Origin: JACVRW01 sp963728155
Lineage (GTDB): Bacteria; Actinomycetota; Thermoleophilia; Solirubrobacterales; Thermoleophilaceae
Direction: 5' to 3'
Length of the DNA stretch: 64,000 nucleotides
Assembly (NCBI GenBank): GCA_963728155.1
Contig: CAVSJF010000007.1
Location: forward strand, 910,430-974,429
Both the position numbers and the translations under genes were made by a program. The notes below the pieces were generated by a model, which was not told where the DNA came from, ran no database searches, and saw nothing but the letters and a program-made list of their open reading frames with translations. Positions 42,641 through 53,036 of the stretch are shown here, piece by piece. Position 1 is the stretch's first letter; each line of letters opens with the position of its first letter.

Positions 42641-44021
42641 TCAGCGAACGGTACTCCCGGCCGCCGGCCGCGCGCGGCGCAGCTCCCAGGCGGCCACGGC
42701 GGCCAGCGGCCAGGCCGATGGCCCCGGCCAGCCAGAAGGGCCAGCCGCCGTCGGCCTGGAAGCTCGGGAAGAGCGCCTCGAGCGGGCCCCAGGGCGCGTC
42801 GGGACGCCCGTCGGTGAACGACCCGTCGCCCACGCGCAGGGCGGCGTAGAGCCAGACCGAGGCCACCACGGTCAGGCCCGCGAGAGCGCTGCCCACGCGC
42901 GGGGCGTGGCGCAGCCCCCACGCGACCAACGGGATGGCCAGCGGCAGCGCGGCCAGGAGCTGGCGCCCGGCGAACCACGGGCCGAACATGGTGGGCGCGA
43001 GGAAGGCGGCCACCAGCAGCTGGACGGCGAGTACCGCGGCGCACAGGTCGCCGGTCAGCTCGATCTCGCGCAGCTGAGGCACCGCGCGGGCCAGGCGGTC
43101 GCGGTGGGAACGCCATAGCCACCACAGGCCGGCGAAGGCCAGGGCGAACACCGGCGCCCAGCGCAGCAGCCCGTACTCGCGATCGATGAAGAGGGCCACG
43201 AGCCGGTAGGCGCGCGCCAGGTAGTCCCCGACCGAGGAGGCGCCGGTGGCGCTCTCGCCCTCCGGGTAGGCCGCGTAGGGGGTGGGGCCGCCGTAGAAGG
43301 CCTCGCTCAGGCCCACGTAGAGCGCCAGGCTGAACAGCGACACCTCGACCGCCCCGAACGCGAGCGTGCGCTTGCGCGCCCGCCAGACCGAACGCGCGGC
43401 GAAGAAGCCGATCACCAGGCCGGCGGGGAGGAACTTGGGGCCCAGCCAGGGCAGGGTGCCGAGCAGCGCGAAGCAGCCGAAGGCCGCCCGCCAATCCGGC
43501 TTGGCGTCGAGGCGGATCGCCAGCAGCGCGGCGCCGGCGAGCGCGACCCCCGCCGCCGGCTCGGGATACACCGCGCTGCCGTAGGCGAGGAAGGGCGGGC
43601 TCAGTCCGGCCGCCGCCGCCGCTCCGATGGCCCACGGGTCGGGAGCCACGTGTCGCGCGAGCCGGTAGCCGAGCACCACGGCCAGCGCGGCGATCGCGGC
43701 GAGGAACAGCTCGACGCCCACCGCGCCGCCCAGTAGCCACGCGGGCACCAGCAGAAGCGGGAAGCCGAAGCCGTAGGGCTCGTTCAGCCGTCCCTCGGTC
43801 AGTTGCCCTCGGCGCTCGAGCTCCCTGGGGTAGTACTCCGAATAGGAGCGCTCGGCGTACTCGTCGCGCACGTCCACATCGCGGTCCTCCACGAGCGACT
43901 CCACGGCCAGCAGATGGTGGGGCTCGTCCGCGCCGTAGTCGGAGTCGTCGAAGGCATCGAGACCGATCGTGGCCGCGTAGACGCCGAACAGCAGGAGCCA
44001 GAGGGCAAGCGTGCGCCGCAT
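42641..44021 (-). CDS. Multi-spanning membrane protein resembling glycosyltransferase 39/87-type, one frame break
   Basis: About 460 residues with ten or more hydrophobic segments. The N-terminus (LWLLLFGVYAATIGLDAFD) leads to an acidic loop GADEPHHLLAVESLVEDRDV, a position and composition seen in polyprenyl-phosphate-sugar-dependent glycosyltransferases (GT-C), where such acidic residues are catalytic. Further along are FGFPLLLVPAWLLGGAVGVE, GSAVYPEPAAGVALAGAALL and MFGPWFAGRQLLAALPLAIP. Near 42715 an extra G shifts the frame; the corrected end is LAAVAAWELRRARPAAGSTVR. Transfer of a sugar to a cell-surface acceptor is inferred by topology only. Confidence 0.65.
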
Positions 44022-44051
44022 GGGCGGCGGACCCTAGAGGCGGCGGCTGAC

Positions 44052-46014
44052 CTAGTCGGCGATGGTGGCGGCGGCGTCGAGCGCCATCCGGGCCCGGGCC
44101 AGAACGTCCGTGCCGTGGTCGCCGTTGTGCCAGACCGCCACGGCGGTGCGGATGGGGGGATGGATGCCGTCGAAGCCCTCGGCCACGCGCGCGGCGACCG
44201 CGCTGGCGGCGTGGTGGCCTGTGCCCGGCAGCACCACGGCGAGCCGCCGGCCGCTGAAGCGCCCGGGCGTGGCCGCGATTCCGTCGAGCGCGCGGCCCAC
44301 CGCGTGGCCCAGCTCCTGCAGGGCGCGGTCACCCGCGGCGTAGCCCTCGCGGCGGTTGATCTCGGCCAGGGTCAGCAGCTCGACCATCACCACCGCGAAG
44401 GGCCGCTGGCGGCGCTGCGCGCGGCTGGCCTCGGCGTCGGCGGCCTCTTGGAGGTAGCGGTGGGAGAAGAGCAGGGTCACGTGGTCGGTCGACGCGATCG
44501 AGCCGTGGCCGAGCAGCGGTTCGCCGCGCTCTCGCTCCGCCTGCACCGCGGGCACGTCGAGCGACTCGGCGAGCGTTCCGTAGTCGGCCTCGTCGGGCCC
44601 CCGCCGGCGCATCTCCCTCACGAACAGGTCGGCCACGTGCGGGTCGAACTGCGTGCCCGCGGCGCGCATGATCTCCTCGCAGGCCAGCTCGGGGCTCACG
44701 GGCTCGCGGTAGGGCCGGGTGGACGTGAGCGCGGCGTAGGTGTCGGCCACGCCCAGCACCCGCGCCTCGAGGGGAATCTCCTCCCCGCTCAGACCACCCG
44801 GATAGCCGTTGCCGTCCCAGTACTCGTGGTGGTGGCGGATGGCGGGCGCCAGGCCGGCCAGGCCGGGCACGCGCTCCACGATGCGGGCGCCTATGAGGGG
44901 ATGCAGCTGGACGACGCGGCGCTCGTCGGCGTTGAGCGGGCCGGGCTTCAGCAGCACGCGGTCGGTGATGCCGAGCTTGCCCACGTCGCGCAGCAGGCCG
45001 GCGAACACGAGGTTCTCGCTTCGCCGCGGCTCGAGGTCGAGCCGGCGGGCCACGGCCTCCACGCAGGCGGACACCTCGTCGGAGTGCGCGCGCGCGAACG
45101 GGTCCTTGGCCTCGATGGCGTCGGCCAGCATGCGCACGATGGCGAGATAGGAGGAGCGAACCTGGCCGTGCAGGTGGTGATTCTCGAACACGGCGCCCGC
45201 GTGGTCGCCCAAGGCCAGAAGGACGTCGTCGTCGAGCTCCTCGAAGCCGCCGGGGCGGTTGGCGCACACGATCACGCCCTGGAAGTCGTCGTTCATGTAC
45301 ACGGGGATGGCCACAAGGGTGTCGATCTCCGCGTCGGCGGGCTCGTCACCCTCGCCCGGCGAGTCCTCGCGGATGATCTCGTCGCGCTCCATCACCCGGC
45401 CGGCGAAGCGCTGGGCCAGCGAGCTCGTGCCCGGGTCGCGCTCGAAGCCGAGGTGGCAGACCAAGTCGAGGTTGCCGTCGCCGTCGGCGTCGCGCTGGGC
45501 GAGCAGTACCCCCCTCTCGGCGCCGGAGAGCTGGATGGCCACCTGCAGGACCAGCTCGCGCAGGTCGCCGCTGTGGCCGTTGCTGCGGTACATCGTCACC
45601 ACCTGCTCGCGCAGCTCGCGCGCCCACTCGCGCTCGGCACGCCGGGCGCGCTCGGTACGCAGGCGCAGCTGGCGCTCCTTGGTGAGCTGCTCGCGCTGGG
45701 AATCGACCTGTGTTGCGCAGGTTCTCGTGGTCGCCGTTGTTCTTGGCGGCCTCGGTCTCGAGCTCCTTGGCCCGGGCGGCCATGTCGCCCCGCCGCTTCT
45801 CGTCGAGCGCGGCGTGCCGGCGCGCCCGAGCCCGCTCGTTGGCCCAGGCGCCGAGCCCGGCGAGCGCGGCGGCGGCGAGCACCAACACCAGGATCGGATT
45901 GTCCAGGCCGCCGTCGCCGACGAGGACGATCAGCAGCGCCGCGGCGGCTACGGCAAGCAGGATCAGGGCCGCGGTCGCCAGGCGGCGGCCCATGGCCGGG
46001 TCGGAAGAGTCCAC
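44052..46014 (-). CDS. Membrane GAF-HD-GYP-GGDEF-like signalling protein with degenerate active sites, one frame break
   Basis: About 653 residues. Two N-terminal helices (LATAALILLAVAAAALLIVL and ILVLVLAAAALAGLGAWA) and a coiled coil rich in Arg/Glu lead, after one extra base near 45713, into a GAF domain (ELVLQVAIQLSGAERGVLLA), an HD-GYP-like domain (FARAHSDEVSACVEAVARRL, LLRDVGKLGITDRVLLKPG, HHHEYWDGNGYPGGLSGEEI, RVLGVADTYAALTSTRPYRE) and a C-terminal GGDEF-like fold (GYAAGDRALQELGHAVGRAL, RFSGRRLAVVLPGTG). In the HD-GYP part the usual HDIGK reads RDVGK, and in the GGDEF part the signature is SGRRL. Neither cyclase nor normal phosphodiesterase activity is expected without checking; ligand sensing is more likely. 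Confidence 0.75.
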
Positions 46015-46074
46015 GAGGTTGGCTTACCCGCTGACCGACCGGTCTAACTCATACCCTGGCGCCCGCGGCCGAAC

Positions 46075-47212
46075 TCAGCACCCGAGCGCCCGGGCGATCA
46101 CCATCTGCTGCACCTCGTCGGTCCCCTCGCCGATGGTGAGCACCTTGGCGTCGCGGTAGAAGCGGCACACCGGGTACTCCTCGATGTAGCCGTAGCCGCC
46201 GTGGATCTGCACCGCCTCCTCGCTCGCCCGCACGGCCAGGCGGCCGGTCTTGAGCTTGGCCTGGGCGGCGGTGAGGCCGAAGTCGCGGCCCATGTCCTTC
46301 TCCAGCGCGGCGCGGTAGGTGAGCAGCCGGGCCGCCTCGATCTCCGTCGACATGTCGGCCAGCTTGGTCTGGATGGCCTGATACGAGGAGATCGGCCGGC
46401 CGAAGGCGATCCGCTCCTTGGCGTAGGCCAGCGCCTCGTCGAGCGCGCCCTGAGCCAGGCCCAGCCCCATGGCCGCCACGCCGATGCGCCCGCCGTCGAG
46501 GGTCTGCAGGAACTGCTTGAAGCCCTGGCCGCGCCCGCCGACCAGGTTCTCCTCGGGCACGCGGCAGTCCTCGAAGCTGAGCGGCCGGGTGTCCGACGCG
46601 TTCCAGCCCATCTTGCGGTAGGGCTCGCCGACCTCGTAGCCCGGGGTGCCCGTGGGCACCAGGATGTTGCTGATCTCGTCGTCGCGCGCGGTCTTCGCGG
46701 TGATGGTCACGAAGCCCGAGATGTCGGTGCCGCTGTTGGTGATGAACTGCTTGGAGCCGTTGATCGTCCAGTGGTCGTCCTCGAGCGTCGCGGTCGTGCG
46801 CGTGTTGCCGGCGTCCGAGCCGGCCTCGGGCTCGGTCAGCCCGAACGCGCCCGAGCGTCTCCCCGGCGCACAGCCGCGGCATCCACTCGCGCTTCTGCTC
46901 CTCGGAGCCGAAGGCGTAGAGCGGCCAGGTGCCGAGGCTGATGTGGGCGGCCACGGTGATGGCCACGCTGGAGTCGATGCGCGCGAGCTCCTCGATCACC
47001 AGCGCATAGCTCAGGTAGTCCGCGCCGCCCCCGCCGTAGTCCTCGGGGTAGGGGATCCCCATCAGCCCCAGCTCGCCGAGCTTCTCCACTATCGCGTAGG
47101 GAAAGCTCTTGGTGCGGTCGAGCTCCTCGGCCACCGGCCTCACCTCGCCCGTGGCGAAGTCGCGCGCGAGGGCGCGGATGGCCTGCTGCTCGTCGCTCAG
47201 GTCGAAGTTCAC
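46075..47212 (-). CDS. Acyl-CoA dehydrogenase, one frame break
   Basis: A second acyl-CoA dehydrogenase, about 378 residues, starting MNFDLSDEQQAIRALARDFA. It contains FPYAIVEKLGELGLMGIPYP, IDSSVAITVAAHISLGTWPL, then (after removing one C near 46857) AFGLTEPEAGSDAGNTRT, DISGFVTITAKTARDDEISN and the C-terminal EAVQIHGGYGYIEEYPVCRF and TIGEGTDEVQQMVIARAL. The Glu of GEGTDE is the likely catalytic base. It resembles the butyryl-CoA or short/branched-chain type. It stands on the same strand as the signalling gene downstream, but not as a tight operon. Confidence 0.88.
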
Positions 47213-47246
47213 CGGGCGCGGATGCTAGCCGCGGTGCCGCGCCGGC

Positions 47247-48125
47247 TCAGCGAAAGCGCGAGGTGCGCGACAGGCAGAGCAGGTAGTTGGTCACCTGCTG
47301 GGGGGCGCCGCCGTTGTGAAACGACCACGAGCCCTCACGCCGGTCGAAGGGATAGCTCCCCAGCAGCGTGATCTCGCCCTCGCCGTCGAGCGAGGTGCCC
47401 GTGCCCAGGCTGAAGCGGTCGGGCGCGCAGGAGCCGGTGATCGAGCGAGTGGTGCCCGAGGCGAGCGGGGCGTCGTAGGAAATGCGCTGGATCCCGAAGG
47501 CCAGCGTGGTCCGGGCGCCGTTCCTCGATCCCACGGCGATCCGCTGCAGGCAGCGGATGCGGGCGCTGGCCCGGGTCGGCGAGCCGCCGGTGTTCTCCAC
47601 GCGAAAGGTCCAGCCGCGGCGGTTGGGCACCGCCGCGGCCAGCCTCACCGCGCGCGTGCTCATCCCCACTCCCTGCCCCGTGGGGAGGTAGCCGGCCGGG
47701 CAGCGGATGTCGATATCCACGCCCGAGCGAGCCGGCACGCGCACCCTGAAGCGGCTGTCGCTGCTCACCTTCAGGGCCACGCCGGTCACGCCGCGGGGCA
47801 CGTTCAGCCGCACGCAGCGCAGCGTGGCGCTGACCCGGCGCCGCGCTCGCGCCACGGAGGCGAAGCTCATCTTCCAGAGGCGGGCCTCGCTGCCCGGCCC
47901 GGACTCCGTGACCCTCACCCCGCCGGGCAGGCGCACCGGGGCCGCGTGCAGGGCCACGGCGGTCTTGGGGCAGGCGAGCGTGAGCGCGCGCGAACCGCCT
48001 CCCGGCACGCTGATCGAGCCGCCGACCGTGCTCGGAATCACCGTCGCTCGAGCGGAGGCGACGGCGGGCAGAACGGCGAGTGTGACTATGGCGACGGTGA
48101 CCCCTCCGCCGGCGATGCTTCTCAT
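47247..48125 (-). CDS. Secreted hypothetical protein with conserved cysteines
   Basis: About 292 residues from ATG 48125 (ATG 48134 possible), with a signal segment (GGGVTVAIVTLAVLPAVASA). The mature region is beta-rich (STVGGSISVPGGGSRALTLA, TPTGQ-like loops) with regularly placed cysteines: LACPKTAVALHAA, TLRCVRLNVPRGV, IRCPAGYLPTGQG, IRCLQRIAVG, GSCAPDRFSL and YLLCLSRTSRFR. Alternating Cys in beta strands suggest disulfide-stabilised repeats exported to the surface. No family is recognised, though proteins of this style are common in the presumed order. It is divergent from the amidohydrolase gene. Confidence 0.7.
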   Translation of the reverse strand: MRSIAGGGVTVAIVTLAVLPAVASARATVIPSTVGGSISVPGGGSRALTLACPKTAVALHAAPVRLPGGVRVTESGPGSEARLWKMSFASVARARRRVSATLRCVRLNVPRGVTGVALKVSSDSRFRVRVPARSGVDIDIRCPAGYLPTGQGVGMSTRAVRLAAAVPNRRGWTFRVENTGGSPTRASARIRCLQRIAVGSRNGARTTLAFGIQRISYDAPLASGTTRSITGSCAPDRFSLGTGTSLDGEGEITLLGSYPFDRREGSWSFHNGGAPQQVTNYLLCLSRTSRFR

Positions 48126-48247
48126 CGCGGGCAACCCTACATGGAAGTTGCAGCTTCTGTCCGCTTAGTTGTGCGCTTCTTTCTGTGGCTGGGGTTGATT
48201 CGCGTGCCTCGTTTCGGCGATGCTGGGCCATCCACCCGGGAGAAGCG

Positions 48248-49658
48248 ATGAGCGACGAGTACGGGCCCACCGACCTCTTCGAGGCCGCCTACAGCGAGGG
48301 TGTGACCGAGGAGATCGCGCCCCCGGAGGGCAGCGACCGCGAGCTGCTGGTGCGCGCCGCCCCCGCCGAGGCCTTCGCCCTGCGCGGCTGTGTGCTGACC
48401 CCCGAGCGCGCGATCGAGAAGGGCTACGTGGTGGTGGGGGCGGACCGGACGATCGCGGCGGTGAGCGAGACCAAGCCCCAGGGCGTGCCGGTGCACGAGA
48501 CCGACGGCGTGATCTGCCCCGGGCTGATCGACCTGCACGGCCACCCCGAGTTCAACATCTTCGCCGCCTGGGAGCCGCCGCGGGAGTTCGTGAATCGCTA
48601 CGCGTGGCGGGGCAGCGACCTCTACAGGGCGCTGGTGCGCGAGCCGCAGAACAAGCTGCTGGGCGCCCTGCCGCCCAAGACCCAGCTGCGCTACGCGGAG
48701 ATCCGCGCGCTGGTGGGCGGCGTGACCGCGATCCAGGGCACCGGCGGGCAGGCCACGAGCTACCAGGACGAGGCGCTCGTGCGCAACGTCGACAAGTGGA
48801 TCTTCGGCGAGCAGCGGGCGCGTTCGATGATCGACCTGCCGTCGGGCTCGCGCGGGCGGCCGGAGCTCGAGAGCATCCTGGCCGGGATCGAGTCGGGCAA
48901 GGTCAGGGCGTTCTACATCCACCTGGCCGAGGGGCGGTCGGACAACGAGCGCTCGCGCGAGGAGCTCGACACGCTGGTGGGGCTCAATGCGCCTGACCGA
49001 GCGCACGGTGATCATCCACGGCACGGCGCTGAGCGAGGAGCAGCTGGGCGACGTGAAGGACGCCGGGGCCTCGCTCGTGTGGTCGCCGCAGTCCAATCTG
49101 CGCCTGTACGGAGAGACCACCCGCGCCGCGGACGCCATGCGGCTGGGGATCCCGCTGGGACTGGGCGCGGACTGGCTGCCGTCGGGCTCCACCAGCCTGC
49201 TGGCCGAGCTGAAGGTGGCGCGGCGCTCGCTGCAGGAGCAGGGCGCCGATCCGACGGCGCGGAGGCTGGTCGAGGTGGTCACCTCCGACGCCGCGGCGAT
49301 CGCGGGCCTCGACGACATGCTCGGCTCGCTCGAGCCCGGCCGGCCGGCGGACCTGGTGGTGTTCGAGCGCCGCGAGGCCGATCCGTGGGAGAACGTGGTG
49401 CGCGCCGAGCCGTCGTGGGTGGAGCTGGTGATGATCGACGGCGACCTGGCCTACGGGAGCGAGCCGCGGGTGATGGAGCTGGCCGGCCCGCAGGATCTCG
49501 GGGGCCTGGATCGGGTGATCGCGTGGGGGCGGCCGATGCTGCTCGACACGAGCTTCCGCGCCGCGGTGGAGGACGACGACGAGCCGCCACCCAGCCTGTC
49601 CGACCTGCGCGCCGCGCTGATCGAGGAATACCCGCAGGTGGGGCCGATCTTCTCATGA
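48248..49658 (+). CDS. Amidohydrolase-superfamily enzyme, one frame break
   Basis: About 469 residues starting at ATG 48248. The N-terminal beta sandwich (AFALRGCVLTPERAIEKGYV, VVGADRTIAAVSETK) is followed by the metal motif VICPGLIDLHGHPEFNIFAA (HxH), then RAFYIHLAEGRSDNERSREE. One C near 48992 breaks the frame; after it the TIM barrel continues with TVIIHGTALSEEQLGDVKDA, LVWSPQSNLRLYGETTRAAD and IPLGLGADWLPSGSTSLLAE, which supplies the further His and Asp ligands. The family hydrolyses C-N bonds in cyclic or aromatic amines and amides (8-oxoguanine, chlorohydrolase and related). The specific substrate is unknown. Confidence 0.8.
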
Positions 49659-49680
49659 GAGAGCAACCAAGGAGAGGACG

Positions 49681-50460
49681 ATGATCGAGTTCGACCCCGG
49701 TCCCACCAAGACGCTGGCCCGCCACCTCGACGAGATGCCCAGCTACGCCGAGAAGCGCGAGCTCTTCTGGTACGACTGGGGCCCGATCTTCTACCGCGGC
49801 CGGCTCAACGGATCGGCGCGGGTGCTGGGGATCGCGTCGGACCCGGGGCCGACGGAGCGGATCGCCGGGCGCACGCTGGTGGGCGATGCGGGGCAGCGGG
49901 TGCAGGGGTTCCTGGCCAAGCTGGGGCTGACGCGCTCGTACGTGCTGGTGAACGCCTACGCCTACGCGCTGCACCCCTCGCGGGCGCGCGACGCCCGGCC
50001 GCTTCTCGCGCGCGACGACCACCGGCGCTGGCGCAACAAGCTCTACGACATGGTCAGCGGCTCGGATCTGCAGGCGATCGTGGCCTTCGGCGGGGAGGCC
50101 CAGGCGGCGCTCGACCTGTGGGACTCGCGGCCCGACGTGCCGGTGTTCGAGGTGCCGCATCCGAGCAGCCGCAACCCCGACACGCTGGTGAACAGGTGGC
50201 GCGCGGGGATCGACGACCTGAGGGCGATCGTCACGCCCGACTCCGACGGCAATTCGCTGCCCCCGAACTACGGCACCAAGTTCCGCGAGAGCGACTACGC
50301 GCGCATCCCGCTGCGCGACCTGCCCTTCGGGGTGCCGGAGTGGTTTGGCGACGACTCCTGGGGACGGACCGCGAGCCGGCGCCACAACAACTCGGTGTCG
50401 CGCCCAGGGAGCGACCTGGAGCACACGCTGGTGTGGCAGGCCCCGCCGGGGCAACGCTAG
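49681..50460 (+). CDS. Uracil-DNA-glycosylase-superfamily protein
   Basis: A 259-residue protein whose first domain has the layout of the UDG fold: VLGIASDPGPTERIAGRTLV (water-activating loop with the PG motif), VGDAGQRVQGFLAKLGL, VLVNAYAYALHPSRAR and a C-terminal leucine-loop-like VPHPSSRNPDTLVNR with the HPSS motif. Such proteins remove uracil or other bases from DNA, and many distant members are of unknown specificity. It starts 22 bases after the amidohydrolase gene. The extra C-terminal segment (about residues 185-259) is not recognised. Confidence 0.7.
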   Translation: MIEFDPGPTKTLARHLDEMPSYAEKRELFWYDWGPIFYRGRLNGSARVLGIASDPGPTERIAGRTLVGDAGQRVQGFLAKLGLTRSYVLVNAYAYALHPSRARDARPLLARDDHRRWRNKLYDMVSGSDLQAIVAFGGEAQAALDLWDSRPDVPVFEVPHPSSRNPDTLVNRWRAGIDDLRAIVTPDSDGNSLPPNYGTKFRESDYARIPLRDLPFGVPEWFGDDSWGRTASRRHNNSVSRPGSDLEHTLVWQAPPGQR

Positions 50461-50494
50461 TCAAGACGCGGCCGGTCTCGCCGATGACAGGGGC

Positions 50495-51229
50495 ATGCGC
50501 CACCTCAGCTACGCCAACGTCATGGCCTCCGTCGCCGTCTTCGTCGCGCTCGGAGGCGGCGCGTACGCCGCCGTGCAAGTGAACGGCAAGGACATCCAGA
50601 ACCACACGATCACCGGGAAGAAGATCAAGAGAAACACGCTGGGCAGCAAGCAGATCAAAGAGAGCCGGCTCGGCGAGGTGCCGAGCGCGTCGCGGTCCAA
50701 GTACGCCACCAAGGCTGGCTCGGCCGACACGGCGGATTCGGCGACCTCGGCCGCCTCCGCCACGCGCGCGACCAGCGCGGGCACGGCGACCACCGCCACG
50801 AGCGCCACGACCGCCGAGACCGCGACAGCGGCCACCAACGCGGCCAACGCCGCGAATGCCACCAACGCGGCCAACGCCGATAACGCCGCAACGCTCGGCG
50901 GCGATCCGCCCTCGGCGTTCTTCGTCAGCTGCCCGGCGGCTACCACGCTCTACGGCGGCGTCTGCTGGGACAACGCTTCGCGCTCCATAGCGACCTGGTT
51001 CAGCGCCTCCGATACCTGCGGCAACGCCGGCGGGCGCCTGCCCACGCTGAGCGAGGTCGTTGCCTACACAGATCAGCCGGGGACCCAGCTTACGGACAAC
51101 CATTGGACCAGCGAGGTGGTCGACCGGGCCTCCTTGGAGCCGGTCATCGCGTACCGGGGCGAGTCGAGCACGGGCTTCGCGACCGTCGGCGGTTTGCCCT
51201 ACCGCTGCGTGTTCTACCGCACCAACTAG
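50495..51229 (+). CDS. Secreted low-complexity Ala/Thr-rich protein with a lectin-like C-terminal domain
   Basis: A 244-residue secreted protein starting YANVMASVAVFVALGGGA, a leader that is common in Solirubrobacterales proteins and is the main taxonomic hint in this window. After a Lys/Asn-rich region (IQNHTITGKKIKRNTLGSKQ) comes a repetitive stretch of about 70 residues of Ala, Thr, Ser and Asn (TADSATSAASATRATSAGTA, TNAANAANATNAANADNAAT), forming an extended linker. The C-terminal part has CPAATTLYGGVCWDN, WFSASDTCGNAGGRLPTLSE, NHWTSEV and a final RCVFYRTN, the cysteine pattern of a C-type-lectin-like or DUF1566-like fold. Surface binding is likely; ligand unknown. Confidence 0.75.
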   Translation: MRHLSYANVMASVAVFVALGGGAYAAVQVNGKDIQNHTITGKKIKRNTLGSKQIKESRLGEVPSASRSKYATKAGSADTADSATSAASATRATSAGTATTATSATTAETATAATNAANAANATNAANADNAATLGGDPPSAFFVSCPAATTLYGGVCWDNASRSIATWFSASDTCGNAGGRLPTLSEVVAYTDQPGTQLTDNHWTSEVVDRASLEPVIAYRGESSTGFATVGGLPYRCVFYRTN

Positions 51230-51254
51230 CCGCCGTAGCCGCCGCCGGGGCGGA

Positions 51255-52569
51255 TCACGCCCCGGCGAGTTGCTGCTCTCGACCGCTTTCCCTTCGTTCC
51301 GGCTCGACGATGACCTTGCCGCGGGTCTCCGGCAGCAGCCAGACGCAGGTGATCGCGAGCGTGCAGGCGACGAAGCCGACGATCATGATCGACTCGCCGA
51401 GGCCGATCGAATCGGCGGTGAGGCCGATGAACCCGGGCCCGAGCGCGGCGAGACCGCGGCCCACGTTGTAGGCCAGGCCCTGGCCGCCGGCGCGCATGTT
51501 CGACGGGAACAGCTCGGCCAGGAAGGAGCCATAGCCCGCGGCCTGGCCGGAGGCGAAGAAGCCGAGCAGGAAGCTCACGGAGTAGGTGGTGAAGCTGCCG
51601 TCGATCGGGATCAGAACGAACGCCGCGATCGCGGCGGCCGAGCCGAGGAAGTAGAAGGTGAACGTCGGGCGGCGGCCGATGGCGTCGTGGATGAACCCGG
51701 CGACCACGTAGCCGATGAAAGAGCCGGCGATCACCACCCAGCTGTAGGTGGCGGTGCCGACCACGGTCTGACCGCGCTCCTCGACGAGGAAGGTGGGGAG
51801 GAAGACGAAGACCGAGTAGTAGGTGCCCTGGCCGCCGACGCCGAAGAGGGTGGCCAGGATCGTGGTGCGCCGCATCTCCGGGCTGAAACAGGAGCGGGAA
51901 GGAGATCTTGATCCGGGTCTCGGTGCTCGACCTTGACCCGGTCCCGGGTGCGTCAGCCGGATGAAGAAGGCGGCGAGCGCGGGCAGGATGCCGAGCAGGA
52001 AGAGGTAGCGCCAGGCCTGATCGTCGTTGAAGGCGTCGAACAGGATGAGGTAGGCGCCGGTGGAGAAGGCCCAGCCGATGGCGTAGGTGCTCTGAAGGAT
52101 GCCCATGGTGCGGCCGCGATGCTTCGGCTCGGCGTACTCGGCGAGAAGAGCGGCGCCAACGGCCCACTCGGCGCCGAAGGTGAAGCCGTGAAGGGTGCGC
52201 CAGAGAAGAAGCTGCTCGAGGTTCTGCGAGGTGGCGGTGAGGGCGGTGAAGAGGGAGTAGCCGAGGATGACGAAGGTGAGGACCTTGACGCGGCCGAAGC
52301 GGTCGGCGAGCGTGCCGCCGATGACGCCGCCGAAGGCGCGAGGCGACGAGGCTGAAGGCGACGACGAAGGGACCGTCGGAGGGCGAGAGGCTGAGCGAAA
52401 CCGTGATCGCCGGCAGCGCGTAGGCGAACATCGTCCAGTCGAAGCCATCGAGGCCCCAGCCGAGGCCGGAGGCGACGAAGGCGCGGCGGCGCTGGGTGTC
52501 GACCTCGTCCTCGGGGATGTTGAGTTCGACGTCGTCCTGCTCGGAGGGCGGGGGCCTCGGTTCGGCCAT
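51255..52569 (-). CDS. MFS transporter (sugar/metabolite:H+ symporter type), several frame breaks
   Basis: About 438 residues from ATG 52569, with an acidic N-terminus and helices beginning GLGWGLDGFDWTMFAYALPA. Frame breaks occur near 52341 and in the cytoplasmic loop near 51890-51945, where three extra bases together restore the original frame. The helix-2/3 loop motif GGTLADRFGRVKVLTFVILG and the second-half motif VVAGFIHDAIGRRPTFTFYF are intact, as are GAEWAVGAALLAEYAEPKHR and VGGQGTYYSVFVFLPTFLVE. This pattern fits the 12-helix metabolite:H+ symporters (NiaP/ShiA-like). It is convergent with the preceding secreted-protein gene. Confidence 0.8.
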
Positions 52570-53036
52570 GCGTCGGTATCCCCGAGCGGGTTGGCGCCAA
52601 AACGCCCGCGAGCCCGTATGCCCGCTGGCTTGGCCCAACCGGGGCCGGCGTTTCTACCACCGATGGACTGGAATCTCGCGTGGCTCGATCGTCGATAGGG
52701 CTGCGCAGGCGGGTCAGTGGGTCATCTGCTTGGCTAGTCGCGCTTCTCGAGTTCTGCTCGCGCGATCTGGACAAGCAATCGCGGCTGCGGGAGATTGCTA
52801 GTTGTTCAGAGCGGCGGCCGGCGTGGCTGCGGCAAGATTGTGCGTTCACGCGAAGGCGGCAGTGCCATCGGTGGTTGGCCTTCCTGCATTTTGGCGGCCA
52901 CAACAATCCTGAACAACACTCAGCGTCGAGCCAACTGAATCTGACGCCCCCGGGCGTCTCGTTCTGCGCGGCCGTTGCTGCCGCGCCGAGGTTCGGCGGC
53001 TATGCGGCCGCGAGGGGCATTTCTGGCCGGGACAAC
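52570..53036. other. Intergenic region at the left edge of the defence island
   Basis: A gap of about 470 bases without a convincing gene. Its base composition drops relative to the left side and stays lower through 57.6 kb, which marks a compositional boundary. No direct repeat, tRNA end, insertion-sequence inverted repeat or integrase was seen, so how the island arrived is not evident. Short reading frames on the plus strand overlap one another and lack leader or codon signals. Confidence 0.5.
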
